Below, in pieces: positions 1-12,070 of a DNA stretch of 64,000 bases (positions are counted from its first letter, which is position 1; the number at the start of each line of letters is the position of its first letter). The notes beneath the pieces were generated by a model. It saw only the letters and a program-made list of their open reading frames with translations. It was not told the DNA's origin and did no database searches. The DNA lies in the NCBI GenBank assembly GCA_947095535.1, contig OX352774.1, positions 246,413,825 to 246,477,824 of the forward strand. The letters run 5' to 3'. A program made the translations under genes and the position numbers. This DNA comes from Poecilobothrus nobilitatus (Eukaryota; Arthropoda; Insecta; Diptera; Dolichopodidae).

Positions 1-3000
1 ACCGTTAAAAATGCATGTATTAAATACATGCATAAATACGAAACATATTTCGGTAAATATGTATGAGAAAGACTATGTTAAGATAAAGGGAATAAAAATA
101 TTGTGATAATGAATAAGTATATAATATATTCGGATTTATTTGTAAATATTAAATATTCATATAAATTGATAATTTATTTAATATGTACAGTTGTGTTGTG
201 CCGTGTGAACCCAGGCAATAACGAATTCTTAGATCTATCAATTTCCATTATTATTTTTTTTTTGTTTGTTTTTTATTAAATTTTTTTTTAATTCTTTTGT
301 CTTTTAATAATTGTTTCATTGGTTTGGTGCTTTATAATAATTTACAGATATTTTAATTTTTTCTTTTCTGTTGAGTTCATTTCGGAAGAACTGCATAAAG
401 AATTACTTTAGAGATCGTGTCAATTGAGATTAAAATCTTAATTGGTCTCTAGGAATTTATTTGTTTCAAAAAATATGAATATATGAGTCTTATGTAAAGG
501 TCTAAGTATGAATTAGTTATAGAAAAAATGAAAAAAAAAAAAAAATAAAACAAGTCCCGGAACGCGATCTATTACATTAATTCATATACTATATATTATA
601 GACACATACATATATATAGTATGAATCCTTTACAGTTATTAACTGTTAATAGGAAAATATATGGATGAGTTGTTTATTTGCGTTACTGAATTAATTTTTA
701 TTTTATTTTATATAATTTTTTATAGTTAAGTATAGGGTGATGGAATTAAATTAATACAATATAGAGGAATTTCGTTTTTAGTCCAATTACTTGTTTTATT
801 TTCAATTTTGGTTTGGTTTTTTTTTTTGTTATTAAGAATGAGGGGAAATTTTAAAAGGAAAATAAATATTTTTTTTTATAGTAAATGAATATTTAATCGT
901 GCTGCATTGTAATATTATTGCAATTAGAATTTTTTTTTTTAATTTTTTGTCTTGTTATTTTATTTTGTAGTTTGATGTTTTTCCTGTTTTATTTTTTTTA
1001 TTTTTATTTTTGAAATTGAAGGATATGAATGATGTGAATTTTTTTTTTGTTTTTATACGTTTTAATAAAAGTAATGATTATTGGATGTTTCATTTGGAAC
1101 AGTTTAGTTTAGTTTAATTTTATGTATCAAAAAAATTCTATAGTATTTTTTAATAAAAACTAGTATTACTGCTATAAATTGTTCTTTTTCAAAAATGTTC
1201 GAAGTACAGGATGTCTCAATTTTTCTCAATTTTGTTTCAAAACATTTTTTTAACTTTTCAAGATTGGGTCCTTGTTTTTGATTTTTCGAATATTAATGCA
1301 TTAAAATCTTTGACTTTTTGACTTAAAAATGGTGACTTTTTTTTTGTTATGGAATAAATATTTTGTTGTTATGTCATTTTCCGTTTTTAATTTAGTAGAT
1401 ATAATGTCAAATCAAAAGTGTCAAATATGTTTAAATTGCATTTTAAGTTAAATCAATATTCGCCTATTATTTAAATTTTTCTTGTGAATTTTAACGCAGA
1501 AGGAATAGAAAATAACAAGATTGAAATAACATAGTATGTATGTAACATAATAATATTATGTTATGTTATAATATTAATAACATAAATGTAATAATTAACA
1601 TTTAACACCAATAAAGAAACATATTTTATTATATTAGCTGATATTAGAATTTTTATTATATTAATTTTAATTTTTCTAAATTTATTTTTTTCTTTTCTAC
1701 TTTATATGTATTTGATTTACCAAGATAAATATTGGATTATAAGATTTTAATAGTAAATATAAATAAACCATTTACAAAATTATGTAATTCTTTATAATTA
1801 TCTAATAAAGATAAACCTTTAAATTAATTGTTTTTTATTGAAGACTTGCGAATATAATATGTTTAACCTAATTATATTACATTAAACATTTACTTATACG
1901 AAGATCCTATTAACATAATTCAATGATACTTAAATAACTATCAATTCATCCATAAAATTATAAAAACAATAAAATATACATATGTATATGAATGTAGATA
2001 TAATAATATATATAAATATTTTTGTACTTTTATCTTATCTGAAAGAAAACATGAAAAAAAAATAAAAGAAGATAAAAGAAAAAAGAAATAAACTACAATA
2101 CAATACAATTTTTTGTTTTTTTTTTTTTATTTATCCAAAGGATTATTGAAGCACGCACTAATTAGTCAATTAAGATTTTTATCCTAAAACAAAATATTTA
2201 CAAATGTTCTTTGTGTTATTTTTTGAATCTCCCCTTTTTTTTTTATATATATATATTACATTTTTACACACACCTCCCCCTTTTTTGTAAAAATCAGAAA
2301 TCAAAAGAAATAAAAAAAAAAACATTCAGGGTTAAAAAAATTAGAAACGAATCAAAAACTTTGAATTTTTTTTTTTTCTTGTTAAAGGTAAACAGATTTT
2401 ATTTCCTTTAATTTAAAATGAATGAAATGTGACTTGATTCACCCACTCACCCTAAACAAAAATGTCCATATTCTATACAATAATAAATACAGTAAAACTA
2501 GAATAGATGGAACACCTGACTATGCTGAAAAAAAAAATAAAGAAAGGATTATATTATTATTCTCATTAGATTATAGAGATGGATCATTAGATATCACAGA
2601 GAGGGTAATTTAATTCATTTTTATCCATAGTTCAGTTTCTTTCAACCTAAATTATTGAAATTTTCAATTTAAATGATTTTTTTTTTTAAAAACAGTAAGA
2701 ATTAAAGAAGTTAGTCGCAACCTAAATGTAAAACTAAAATATGTGTTAACAGTTTTATGCTAAAAGAACAAAAAAAGGAAAAAAAATGAATGAAATAAAT
2801 ATAACAGATCCAATAAAAAGCAAAGACTCTGCTCAAGCTTCTCGCAAATAATATTGCGTTCTGATAATTCGAACTCTACTGCATAAATAAATGCTTTAAT
2901 CTTTATTGAATTTTTGGTTGTTTAAGAGTCCTTTAGATTTATTTTCAACAAATTTGTAAAGAAAACAATAAGAACACAAGTGTTTAAGATTAAAAATTGG

Positions 3001-4228
3001 TTTTGTATGGGAAAAAATTATACAATATAATAGTGATAATAGGGCTTAAACAAAAATGACAATTTAAGTCAGGTTGAATGATTCGTTTGATGTTTTGTTT
3101 TCTATTATCAACATCTTCATCTTCATCCTCATCATTATTTATGCATATTATAATATATAATACATAAATTGGCAAGGGTTTTAAAGTACATAAGTGTTCA
3201 CATATTACTTTCAACATCATTATCATTCTTTTCTTGTGAAAATAAACTTTTATTTTACTTTTTTTTTTTTGTAAATGGTTTGTAAAGGAATTTCTTTTGT
3301 TCTTGTTTGTATCATAGAAGAGGGATCTGGATATCACTATTAAGGTATTGTTAGAAATCTATTTTTTTTTTGTTTTTGTTATTGTTTTGAAAAATGAGGA
3401 CAGAAAATCTATGATTATTAATTGTCTTTGATTAAAGTTTTTTTTTTTTTTTTTTATAAATTATTTTTTGGTTTGTATTTTGGTATCCAAAACTAATTAA
3501 ATGGTCAGGTTTAGATTCTTTTGTTTTGTTTGTGCGTATTTGAAAGAAAAATATAAAACATACGTGGTAACAATAGACTTTTTGTTTTGTTAGGATTAAA
3601 AATCGTTATCAGGTTATCGTAATTTTTATTTATATAAAAGTTAAGGTTTAAAAGGATAAAAATAATAAAAATTAGGAATCTGGTAATAAAAAGGACAAAA
3701 TAATGATATTGATATTTTATTGTTGTTAATTCTCAAATCTTATAATTATTAAAAGAAAGGTGGCCATCATAATTAAATTGATGTTAAAAGCTATTGTAGA
3801 ATAAGATTTGAAAGGTTAAATTATAGAGAATATATAAAATAATGTTGGTTTTTTGTTTTTTAAATATTAGAGAAAATTTTTAATGTGAAATTATGTATTT
3901 AAACTTACCTTAAGTAACCAAATTTTATCATATCATCATCTTTGAATTATGAAGGATCACAGACAAACATATCAGCGTAGATTACAGATTAAAGATTGAA
4001 AATGGATTATTAGAAACTAGGTCGACAAAACCTCCAGCTAAGAAATTTAATGAAAAAGTTTACCATATCCATTTTCATATGATTTGCTTTCAAATTAATT
4101 GGCTTCCATATGTAAAAGCTGTGATTAAATAAAAATGCAAAATTAATTTAAAGCTAACGGTCGTTAAACATATATAATATAACATCGAAACTAAAATATT
4201 CTTTTCTAAGTAAAATTTTCAGGCTTGT
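1..4228. other. AT-rich non-coding stretch
   Basis: No gene is supported here. The DNA is poly-A/poly-T-rich with short chance reading frames made mostly of Phe, Lys, Ile and Asn. Small structures stand out: a palindrome ACATAATA-A-TATTATGT near 1,546-1,562, and a CATCTT/CATCCT trinucleotide-like run at about 3,109-3,137 that translates as Asp/Glu repeats on the minus strand only because of its repetitiveness. Confidence 0.6.
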
Positions 4229-4309
4229 TTATAATCTTGGAACCTTTTTATCTTTAAAGAAAGTAATCAAATAAAGACTGCTGGAAATAAACCAGCAAAA
4301 AATAATCTC

Positions 4310-4525
4310 CGCAAACAAAAAAATAAATAACACCCCAAAATTTTGTATGGAAAATAACGCCGTAAAAATTAGGGCATCATTTTTAATGCATATTATTAGA
4401 GCGTCATTTTTTTGCGGTTTTATTTCATTTTGTTTTTGGGACCTTATTTCATATGAAATAATACCCTGAAACGAAATAATTTTCCAAATGAAATAAGCCC
4501 AAAATTCATAATTATGAAGAGAGCT
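4310..4525. repeat. Dispersed inverted-type repeat (Rep-5), copy 1
   Basis: This block repeats variants of AAATAAC-CCC-AAAATTTT in both orientations and contains the palindrome TTATTTCATATGAAATAA. A homologous block lies at 43,395-43,590 with the same order: AAATAACACC, then CTTATTTCATATGA, then a TTTTCCAATGAAATAA-like segment. A shorter piece is at 44,255-44,330 in the other orientation. The mirrored motifs suggest a small foldback element. No coding capacity is seen and the class is unknown. Confidence 0.5.
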
Positions 4526-4544
4526 TAATTTAGAATATCGCATA

Positions 4545-4715
4545 AATGTAAATATGTATATATAAATATTCTGGAAAAAGGGAATACTCTGATCTTGAAT
4601 CCAAATCTAAAATCTCTCCTAAATAAAAATGTCGCATATTCATATATGTAAATATTCTGGCAAAAGGCAAAATACCCTGATTTCATAGCCAACTTTAAAA
4701 TCTCTCCTATTTTTC
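4545..4715. repeat. Two-unit tandem duplication, about 86-bp period
   Basis: AAATATTCTGG recurs at about 4,564 and 4,650. Each copy is followed by a similar segment with CTGAT and ending in AAAATCTCTCCTA, giving two diverged tandem units. It abuts the Rep-5 copy and may be part of the same insertion. Confidence 0.5.
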
Positions 4716-4719
4716 GGGA

Positions 4720-5387
4720 TTTTGTTGTTTGCGCAAATGTAGTGATCCCTTAATTAATATATGTTATTTAAGTTTTCTTAGTAGATAACATTTCAAAAGG
4801 CTTTGGAGGATTATTTAATTTTAATTTGTCGGGGCTATTGTGACTTAATTGCTGATGAAATAATACTGAATTTTTTTGAGTGTTATTCCATTTTTTTTTG
4901 GGGATTGTTATTTGCGACACTATTTCCGGCCCAGAAGATTCCAATAACAGCAGATTGACATCTTTCAAAAAGCCAACACTCTATAAAATCAATTCTTCTA
5001 TAGACTTAAAAGATTTTCGAGAAGTAAAAATTAACCATTAATTATATATTTTCTTGTTTGCATTTTCATTTTATCTTTTTTTGGAGAAAGAAAATAGAAA
5101 TTTTTTAATTTATTTTTCGTTTTTTTTTTTAATTTTTATATCAAATCTTTAAAATACTTGAGATCCAACTGTCTTTTTTCATATTTTAAAGATGCTTAAC
5201 ATTTCATTGAAAAATAATAATAGGAGAAAGTTCAAGAAGGTCAATTAGTTTTTCTAAAGATATTTAACATAATTTTTCCCATAGATCATCGTATAACTTA
5301 TTACAATGGTACCTTAATATAATGTTTATAGAAGGTGATCTTCAGTAAACATTAAAAGATCAGATAAAATTCTTCCTATATCAATTA

Positions 5388-5429
<42 letters not shown>

Positions 5430-6734
5430 GAGAAAGAAAAACTCGATAATATCAGTTATGACTTGGGAATTGATTAATTTTGAATAAATATAAATTAAAA
5501 GATTCTTTATTCACTTATAATTATTATGCATATATATGATCATCATTTTGTTCATTGTCTGATGATCATAATAATGATAATGATAAATTAATTTTATTTC
5601 AGTAAATAAATTAAATAAGTAAAATATAGATATGTTAACGGACCCTTAATATAATGTAAATGAATCTGTAATATACTTTGTGGAACTTGTTTAAAGGTGT
5701 ACATGATGCTTTTACTACTCGTATATTACAATAAAAAAAAAAACAATAGTAAATAAAAGAACAGATGCTACTTTAATTTAAAAACTTGTTTGTTATAGTT
5801 AAAATTTTCTGTCTTTTTTTCTTCTTGGAATATTTAATGATGATTTTCTTGAAATTGAAATCAATATTTTTTTCCGATGACTAGAAATCCCATAAGTCAT
5901 TAAATTTTTGGTGTATTCTCTTTTAAAAAATTGTCCTAATTGATTTGAGAGTTACCTTGAATTGTTTGTATAATAAACAAAATTTGTTGAATGACTTGAA
6001 AACTTCACTGTGATTTATGATAATTTTAAAGCTTAAAAAAATAGAAAAAATTAAAAAATAAATATAAAACTTAAAAAAAAAAAAACTTGAAAATGTTTAT
6101 TAGTTGTTAATCAATTTAAATCGATTTGGTTATTTTTGGCGCCACTAAATCGATTTTTCCTGTCACTTTTTTCTAGATTTTTTCTTTCTTTTTTAACTTT
6201 GTTTTTTAAATTACTATTTTTTACAAAAAAAAAACAACAAAAAATGGTATAGTTTTAAAATATAGACCAAACAGTGACGATGACACCTAACACCTCTATA
6301 TTATGAAGGCAGGTTTTAAGCCAAACTTCAATATATGTATGTTTTGTATCACTGTATCAGATATACTTTTCTGCATCTGATATTTTCAATATTACAGACA
6401 TTATATTGAGTATATCGCACACATCTGGACTGGAACCCTTTAGAATTGAACATTACTGATATATTTTCGTAATGGTCAATTCGTCTTATTAACGATCCTA
6501 TAGTGTTACCTCAACGCTCATTCCGCTCATTCATCGTCATACAACTTAAATAGATATTTATAGATGGATAACTTGTATGGATAAATATCTCTTCTAAAGA
6601 AGTAAAACATTTAATGCACTTAGAGTTTTACAACGAGAAGCATGGAATGCGATATTATAATACAGCTTTTAAAAATTTGTTTATCATTCGTACGTCGCGA
6701 ATATGGAACTGTATGCGTACTATATCTTATTATT
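4720..6734. other. AT-rich non-coding stretch with (TA)n
   Basis: Nothing gene-like is seen. It includes a (TA)n microsatellite at about 5,393-5,431 and a locally self-complementary GATCATCA/TGATGATC region at 5,548-5,570. Confidence 0.5.
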
Positions 6735-6845
6735 CAGTTTTGAAAGGGATGGTTTTGGTTAATTAAACTTCAACACTATCTAGAAGAATTTTATGCAGTT
6801 TTTCTGGACGCCTTGCGATGTTTTCCACCAGTCCTCGTAAATTTA
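6735..6845 (+). mobile_element. LINE 3' end (LINE-B family), 5'-truncated
   Basis: About 110 bp match the 3' untranslated end of the LINE fragment at 18,096-18,580. Shared blocks are GGTTTTGGTTRRTTAAA, a CACTATCT-type segment and the terminal TTTTCCACCAGTCCTCGTAAA. All copies share the end next to the A-rich tail and stop at different points upstream, the usual result of incomplete reverse transcription in non-LTR retrotransposition. No coding part is retained. Confidence 0.6.
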
Positions 6846-9800
6846 ACTACTGAACACATGTACTCTTGTTATTTTTTTACTTCAAATCACAAATCACAAT
6901 TCTTTACTCACAGAAGGGTTTCATGATTAAGTTGTTCCTTATTAATCAGAATCCGTTGAATTCAAATTTTATAACGCCGTTTTAAAACTTAAACTACACC
7001 ACTGATTTCCAATTATTTCAATAATTTTGATTTTTAATATTATGAAAAAAAAATATAAATTAGAAATTTATCGGAAAGCAATAAAAAATATTCGAAAACT
7101 TGGAAAAAATATTTTAAACGTTTAACTGTTTTGTTAATCGTTTAATATTTTTCGATTAGTTTTTTGATTAATTGATTTTTTGACATTTTTATAAACAATG
7201 AAATAAAAAAAATGAGAAAGTTAGAAAAAAGTAACAATTTCAAATTCATTCTTTTACGTTTTATACTTTTATAGGTCAGTTTCAAATTTTTTCAAAGTTA
7301 AAGTGCACTATCTTTATTCTATTACTCGTATATAAAGCAGAGTTCATGTTTGGTTGTTCTTTATATGCATTGCTACTCCGTACTTCCGATTGAAGTCAAA
7401 CATTGAAGAAATGTTCAACTGAATCTAAATACTATTTTTTGTTCCGGTTCGTTAACCCGTTTCTGTGGTAAAAGAAATTACTATTCAGCTTTGTTAGTTG
7501 CCCTGCCGTAACGGATTGACCGATGGATTTGATCTTTGTTCATTCATCATTTCATTGAAAAGGAATTCGGTGAGAGAATAAAGTTATTGGATCCAACAAC
7601 TCCTTGGGGCCCAAAAGTTTTTCAAAGATGTTTTTTCATTTTTCGCTGTCAATTAAAATCTGTTTGACCAATTGATTTCCAATGTTATAAAATTGTCGCT
7701 GCTTGACAATGGAGTTATCTGTAAAAGTTTCTTGTAAGTGAATTATGTTCAAAAGAAATTCTGTTCCAAAATATTAAGAGTTTTTTTTAAAGATTTTGCG
7801 TTTTTTCCTCTCGATTCTAAATAGTTTGATCAATCAACTTCCAAATTTTTAGAAATCTTACTCCTTACCAAACAGGATATACATATAACAAAATGTGTTA
7901 ACCCAAACTAATTATTTCCACACTTTCTATAGAGTTAAACAAAAAACAATTAATTGAAAGAAATCCTTGCAATGCCGCATAATTCGATTATTCTTGTGAG
8001 ATTACTGATTGTATACATAAAGATTGATCGCAGCTTTATGCAATTTAAATCTAAAGAGCACTCATAAAAAAAGAAATATGAGAGCTTAGACTTTTGATAC
8101 TTTTAATCTTGTAATATTCATGTCCGTATATAGAATAACTCCATTTTTCTTAGTTGAAGTTTTATTCCATAACCAGTTTTTAATTTCACTTCTTTCACGA
8201 ATTTCAACGGAACCAAATAATGTTTTCAAAATAGTTTAATTTCTTTGAATTTCGAACAATTCAGGATGCCATATATTTTCTAAGGATTTCTAGAAATCCA
8301 TTAAGATCTTAAAAATTTAAATATTTTAATCAATATTTATTATATTTTATATTTTAAAATATTTTAAATATAAATTTTCTCTAGCAAGTTTCAATTTCTT
8401 GACTTCCAAATATTCAAAAGATAATTAAAAACAAACAAAATCAATCATTTTATACGAAGGTGTATTTCAAAAAAAAAAATTTTTTGAAAGCATAACGTGT
8501 CCTTCCAATATAAAAATAAAATAAAAATTTAAATAAAGTCATCAGTATTCCAATATTGTTTGATCATAATTTTTCATCACAAAAAATTACACCTTTACAC
8601 TCTTTGACTTCTGATTCATTAATTAAAATAAATAAAAATTTGAAACAAGAACCCAAATGTCTATAGATAAAATGTTAAAAAAAGGTTATCTGTAGGAGGA
8701 CCAGTTTTAAAATACTAGATTTTATCCTTTTTTATTTTCTTCAATTTGTTTACAAAATAAGTGATATTTTTTATAAATATTCTTATCACATTATCCTTTT
8801 ATGATAATTGGGTAAGATCATCAGCAGGATCTTTAACATATAAGGATCAAATTTCTAGAAATCCATTAAGATCTTCAAATTATATTTAAGGCATTTTTTT
8901 TAGTTCAGCAATTCAAATATTTACATGATCAAAAAAGATTATCCTTGATGATGTAGAACAATATCCTGATGTCCTTATTCAAAAAATAAATTCTCAGCAG
9001 GTTCTTTCCAGGTGTAAATATTAGTTTTTACTTTTATTTTTTTTATTTTTAAGGGATAATTTACTCAAAATATCGTCAAGATCAAAAAATGTTTAGAAAC
9101 CATTAAGGACATGTGATTTCCATAAGATTAAAATAAATATACCAAATTTTATAGTTTTTTTTTGTTTTATATACTAAAAAAAGGGATACTCCAGGAATTA
9201 TGATATGAAAACACGCAATCCTGATTCTTGAGAATTTTTTTTTTTATTTTTTGGTATTTATATTTTGTTTGTATTTTTTGGATAAATTGGAAATTATGAG
9301 ATTAATAGGCCACGCGTGTTGTCAAAAATGAAAAAAAAGGTGATAAAAGTCATTCGAAAATTAGTTGATATTATAAAGTTCGCGGCTCATCAGGATATAT
9401 TTGAAGCATTTAAGAGAATCTTAGTTAGGTGTGGTTTGGGAAATTTTTAGAATTATTTTATTTTTTCCTTAAGATTTTCTTTTGGTCTTTGAACGTGCGT
9501 CATTTGATTACATTTAATTTGTAATAAAATGATTAGCAAAGTTATTAATTTTTTGTTTGGTAATTTGGTGAGAATTTAATGTTATGGGAACAAACTAAAA
9601 AAGAATCGTGGGAAAAAGGGGAGAATTTGTAGATTTTATAACTAATATTAATGGTTAAAAGACTTTTAAAAAAGTTTTGCGTGTTAAAAGACTAAAAAAG
9701 CACTAGAATGATGATTGTTAAGATCAAATTAAATTAAAGAAGATTACTTTAAATTGCAAAAGGTTTTACAGAAAGGAGGGAGACAGAACATATTCGAGTG

Positions 9801-10045
9801 AGTAATGATAAATCTAAAACAAAAAATGTTTGTTTTTTAAGAAAAACTTGGTGTGAATGTGAGGCAGAAGGGAGTTTCAATGGAAACACCTTCTACTTCT
9901 ATTAGAATCTTAACTTTACTTACTTAAACATTGAAAAACATTGATTAGTTTGGACAGAATATCTGAAACTTAAATAACAAAAATAAAGAAGTTAAATTTT
10001 CATTTAAACAAAGTTTAAAAATATAATATCTTTGTTTATTTAAAA
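6846..10045. other. Non-coding stretch with a 25-bp direct repeat
   Basis: No gene is seen. The piece at about 7,330-7,700 is less A+T-rich than its surroundings and may be an old unrecognised insertion. A 25-bp sequence with the palindrome ATTTCTAGAAAT followed by CCATTAAGATCTT occurs identically at 8,286-8,310 and 8,851-8,875, with a weaker relative near 9,090-9,105. Nearby CAGCAGG(A/T)TCTTT segments at about 8,823 and 8,997 also recur. Confidence 0.45.
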
Positions 10046-10740
10046 ACTTCTACACCGTTAAAGATAGAGAAAAAAACCATAGAGAAATTTTAACCATGAG
10101 TAGGTCTCATAAAAAGATTAATTTTGTGGAACAACTTTTTCATATAGCCCCATCCATTAGGGAACTACAGGCCCTCAAACTTTGAAAAAACTCTATTTTT
10201 AAATGCGTATATTTTATGTTCCGGTTAACATTTTTTCAATCTGAAAACGCCATTCAGCAGGAATTTTTTACCTTTATAAGTCAATATCTAAATTATATAT
10301 ATTTTTTAAATTTAATATTTAAATTTACCGTTATGTGAAAACCAAATTTTGCATGATTTTTCTACCTTCATAACTTTTAGAATTAGTATAAGTTTCCCCA
10401 GAAAATATTTTTGTACCACTCCCTGTTTAAGATCTATTATGGCTCAAAAATTGAAAATATGCTATTTTTAAACACCTATAACTTAGGCACCTGTACAAAC
10501 TTTTCTACGGCAAGATATAAAAATTAAAGCTCCAGTAATATATTTTTACGCATATTAACGGTTTTTCTTTGTTATATAGGGTTCTGGATTTACAGCCCCC
10601 AAAATTGCAAAAATTCATATTTTCACATTTTTTCTTATATGAAATTTTCAAATTTTGGTGCAAGTCACAATTTTATTGTATTATCCTTTGGAAATGTGCG
10701 CTTTTAAAAACTGTTGGGCTACATTCTCCCTTGTTTAAAA
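10046..10740 (+). repeat. Dispersed repeat (Rep-4), longest copy
   Basis: This segment shares an ordered series of blocks with 17,280-17,720 (opposite strand): CCCTGTTT, then AAAATTGAAAAT, then CACCT(A/G)TAACTTA, then AAATTTTGGTGCA-GTCACAATTTT, then CTTTAAAAAC. Its left edge, ACTTCTACACCGTT-AAGATAGA followed by ATTTTAACCATG-GTAGG, matches the minus strand of 34,050-34,180. The copies are diverged and no protein is recognisable, so it is an old transposable element of unknown class. Confidence 0.5.
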
Positions 10741-11233
10741 TTATTTTCAAAATATTTGGATAACAATACAACATTATTACAAAGCTAGAAAAAAAAATAC
10801 CACCAACACATTAAATTTTAGTGGTTCCAAGAAATTATGAGAGTTCTTTATAATCAAATTGATTTAATATAGATTAGAGTGTTATTAAATTACATGAACA
10901 ATAATAGTTAAATACAATACAAATGATAACTCATATATTTTCCTTCTTTTTTTTTAACGAAAATCAATAATTTCAAAAAGACACTTCTCCTTTGTCGTAA
11001 ATTATCCCAAAATATAAAAATACCAAACAATATAAAAATTTAAAAGGATAAGAAAGGATAAGAAGTTGTTAAGGAATAATTGTTCACAGTTAGATTTATT
11101 TTAAAGGTAAAATTAAAATCATTTAGGAACGCGATTAAAAAGACAAATTTGGGAAAAAAAAATTTGTATTTTATAATTTTAAACTATTTGTTTTTAGAAG
11201 CGGAGATCTATTAAAATAAGAATACGAAATGAA
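10741..11233. other. AT-rich non-coding stretch
   Basis: Low-complexity A/T-rich DNA. No gene, RNA or repeat that I can recognise. Confidence 0.5.
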
Positions 11234-11422
11234 TTTTTTTTTTATGAATTTCTCTGCCACATAAATGTGGACTGCAAATTACACAGCCTTTCCTGTTCAG
11301 GCGTGGCTGTAAATGTCGTAAGGGGGAATAACTCTAACGTCGTGAGTGGGATTCGAACCCACACTTCCTCGGTGTTTACAACGTATTTTATACGCTCTTA
11401 CTCACTAGGCCACCGAGGCCCC
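11234..11422 (-). mobile_element. SINE-1 copy 1 (tRNA-derived SINE)
   Basis: On the minus strand it starts GGGGCCTCGGTGGCCTAGTG, which contains a polymerase III box A (TGGCCTAGTG). Next comes a hairpin like an anticodon stem (GCGTATAAAATACG) and a perfect box B/T-arm (GTGGGTTCGAATCCCAC). The body carries GGCTGT and CCACATTTATGTGG-like palindromes and ends in a poly-A tail (poly-T at 11,234-11,243 on the plus strand). This is the standard head-body-tail layout of a SINE mobilised by a LINE. The copy is full length with an intact internal promoter. Confidence 0.85.
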
Positions 11423-11777
11423 TAAATTTTTTTTTTGTTTTCAAGTTTTTAAAATTTTATAGAAGTTGCTAATTTACTTGATCCTTAGTTTCAACAAGTT
11501 CTTGAAAGCTAATATAGTATCATATAATGTTGTTATGTTTAGAAATATTTTTTAAATTACTTAATTTAAGTTACATGTTGTCTTTTTATGTGCATGTTAA
11601 CTATTACTATATATATAGTTGAGTGTTTTGATGAAGAAAATTTTTATATTTAAAATAAAGCTTTCTTGTAGAATTTATATTAAATATGTAGGGAAAGGAA
11701 TAAATAACAATGAGACTTGGATGCTAGATATATTGAGCGCCCCCCTATTATCACATGTTTTTAATTTTGTCTTTACT

Positions 11778-12070
11778 TATAATACTTTTGCCTCTAAGAA
11801 ACTAAATATCTGTAGATGGTTTATTGCTTCATCTTTGTTAAAGCGATATGATCATATAGATGTCCATAACTTGCTCGGACTAAAGTTTCTCAATTTTTGA
11901 GTATGTGTCCTGGAAATTCTTTACATTCTTGACAGAATCTGCATGTATCGTATTCTCTACTTTAATTTTCTTTAAGAGCCTTTTCATGGAGCAATGGCCC
12001 GACAGGAAGCGTGTTAAAATTCTCAGTTTATTTTTACTAGATTCCATAATTTTTTCATGTATGATCAGGT
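11778..12070 (-). pseudogene. LINE remnant (LINE-A): C-terminal CRFC/C2HC tail
   Basis: On the minus strand the translation gives LRILTRFLSGHC at about 11,995-12,030. After a frameshift comes CRFCQECKEFPGHIL (11,900-11,943) and then a stop. A further frame change precedes INHLQIFSFLEAK, ending at a stop at 11,778. This order, L-x-G-H-C then C-x2-C...H, is typical of the extreme C terminus of ORF2 in non-LTR retrotransposons of the I/Jockey/LOA/R1 assemblage. At least two frameshifts and an internal stop make it a dead fragment. The upstream RNase H or RT domain is not recognisable. Confidence 0.6.

Noticed and set aside
2990..3337. 115-codon minus-strand frame with an Asp/Glu run
   Set aside because: The acidic run comes from a short CATCTT/CATCCT repeat; the rest is Lys/Ile/Asn-rich and has no family signal.
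11619..11900. 93-codon plus-strand frame
   Set aside because: It is partly antisense to the LINE-A remnant, which gives a better explanation on the minus strand.
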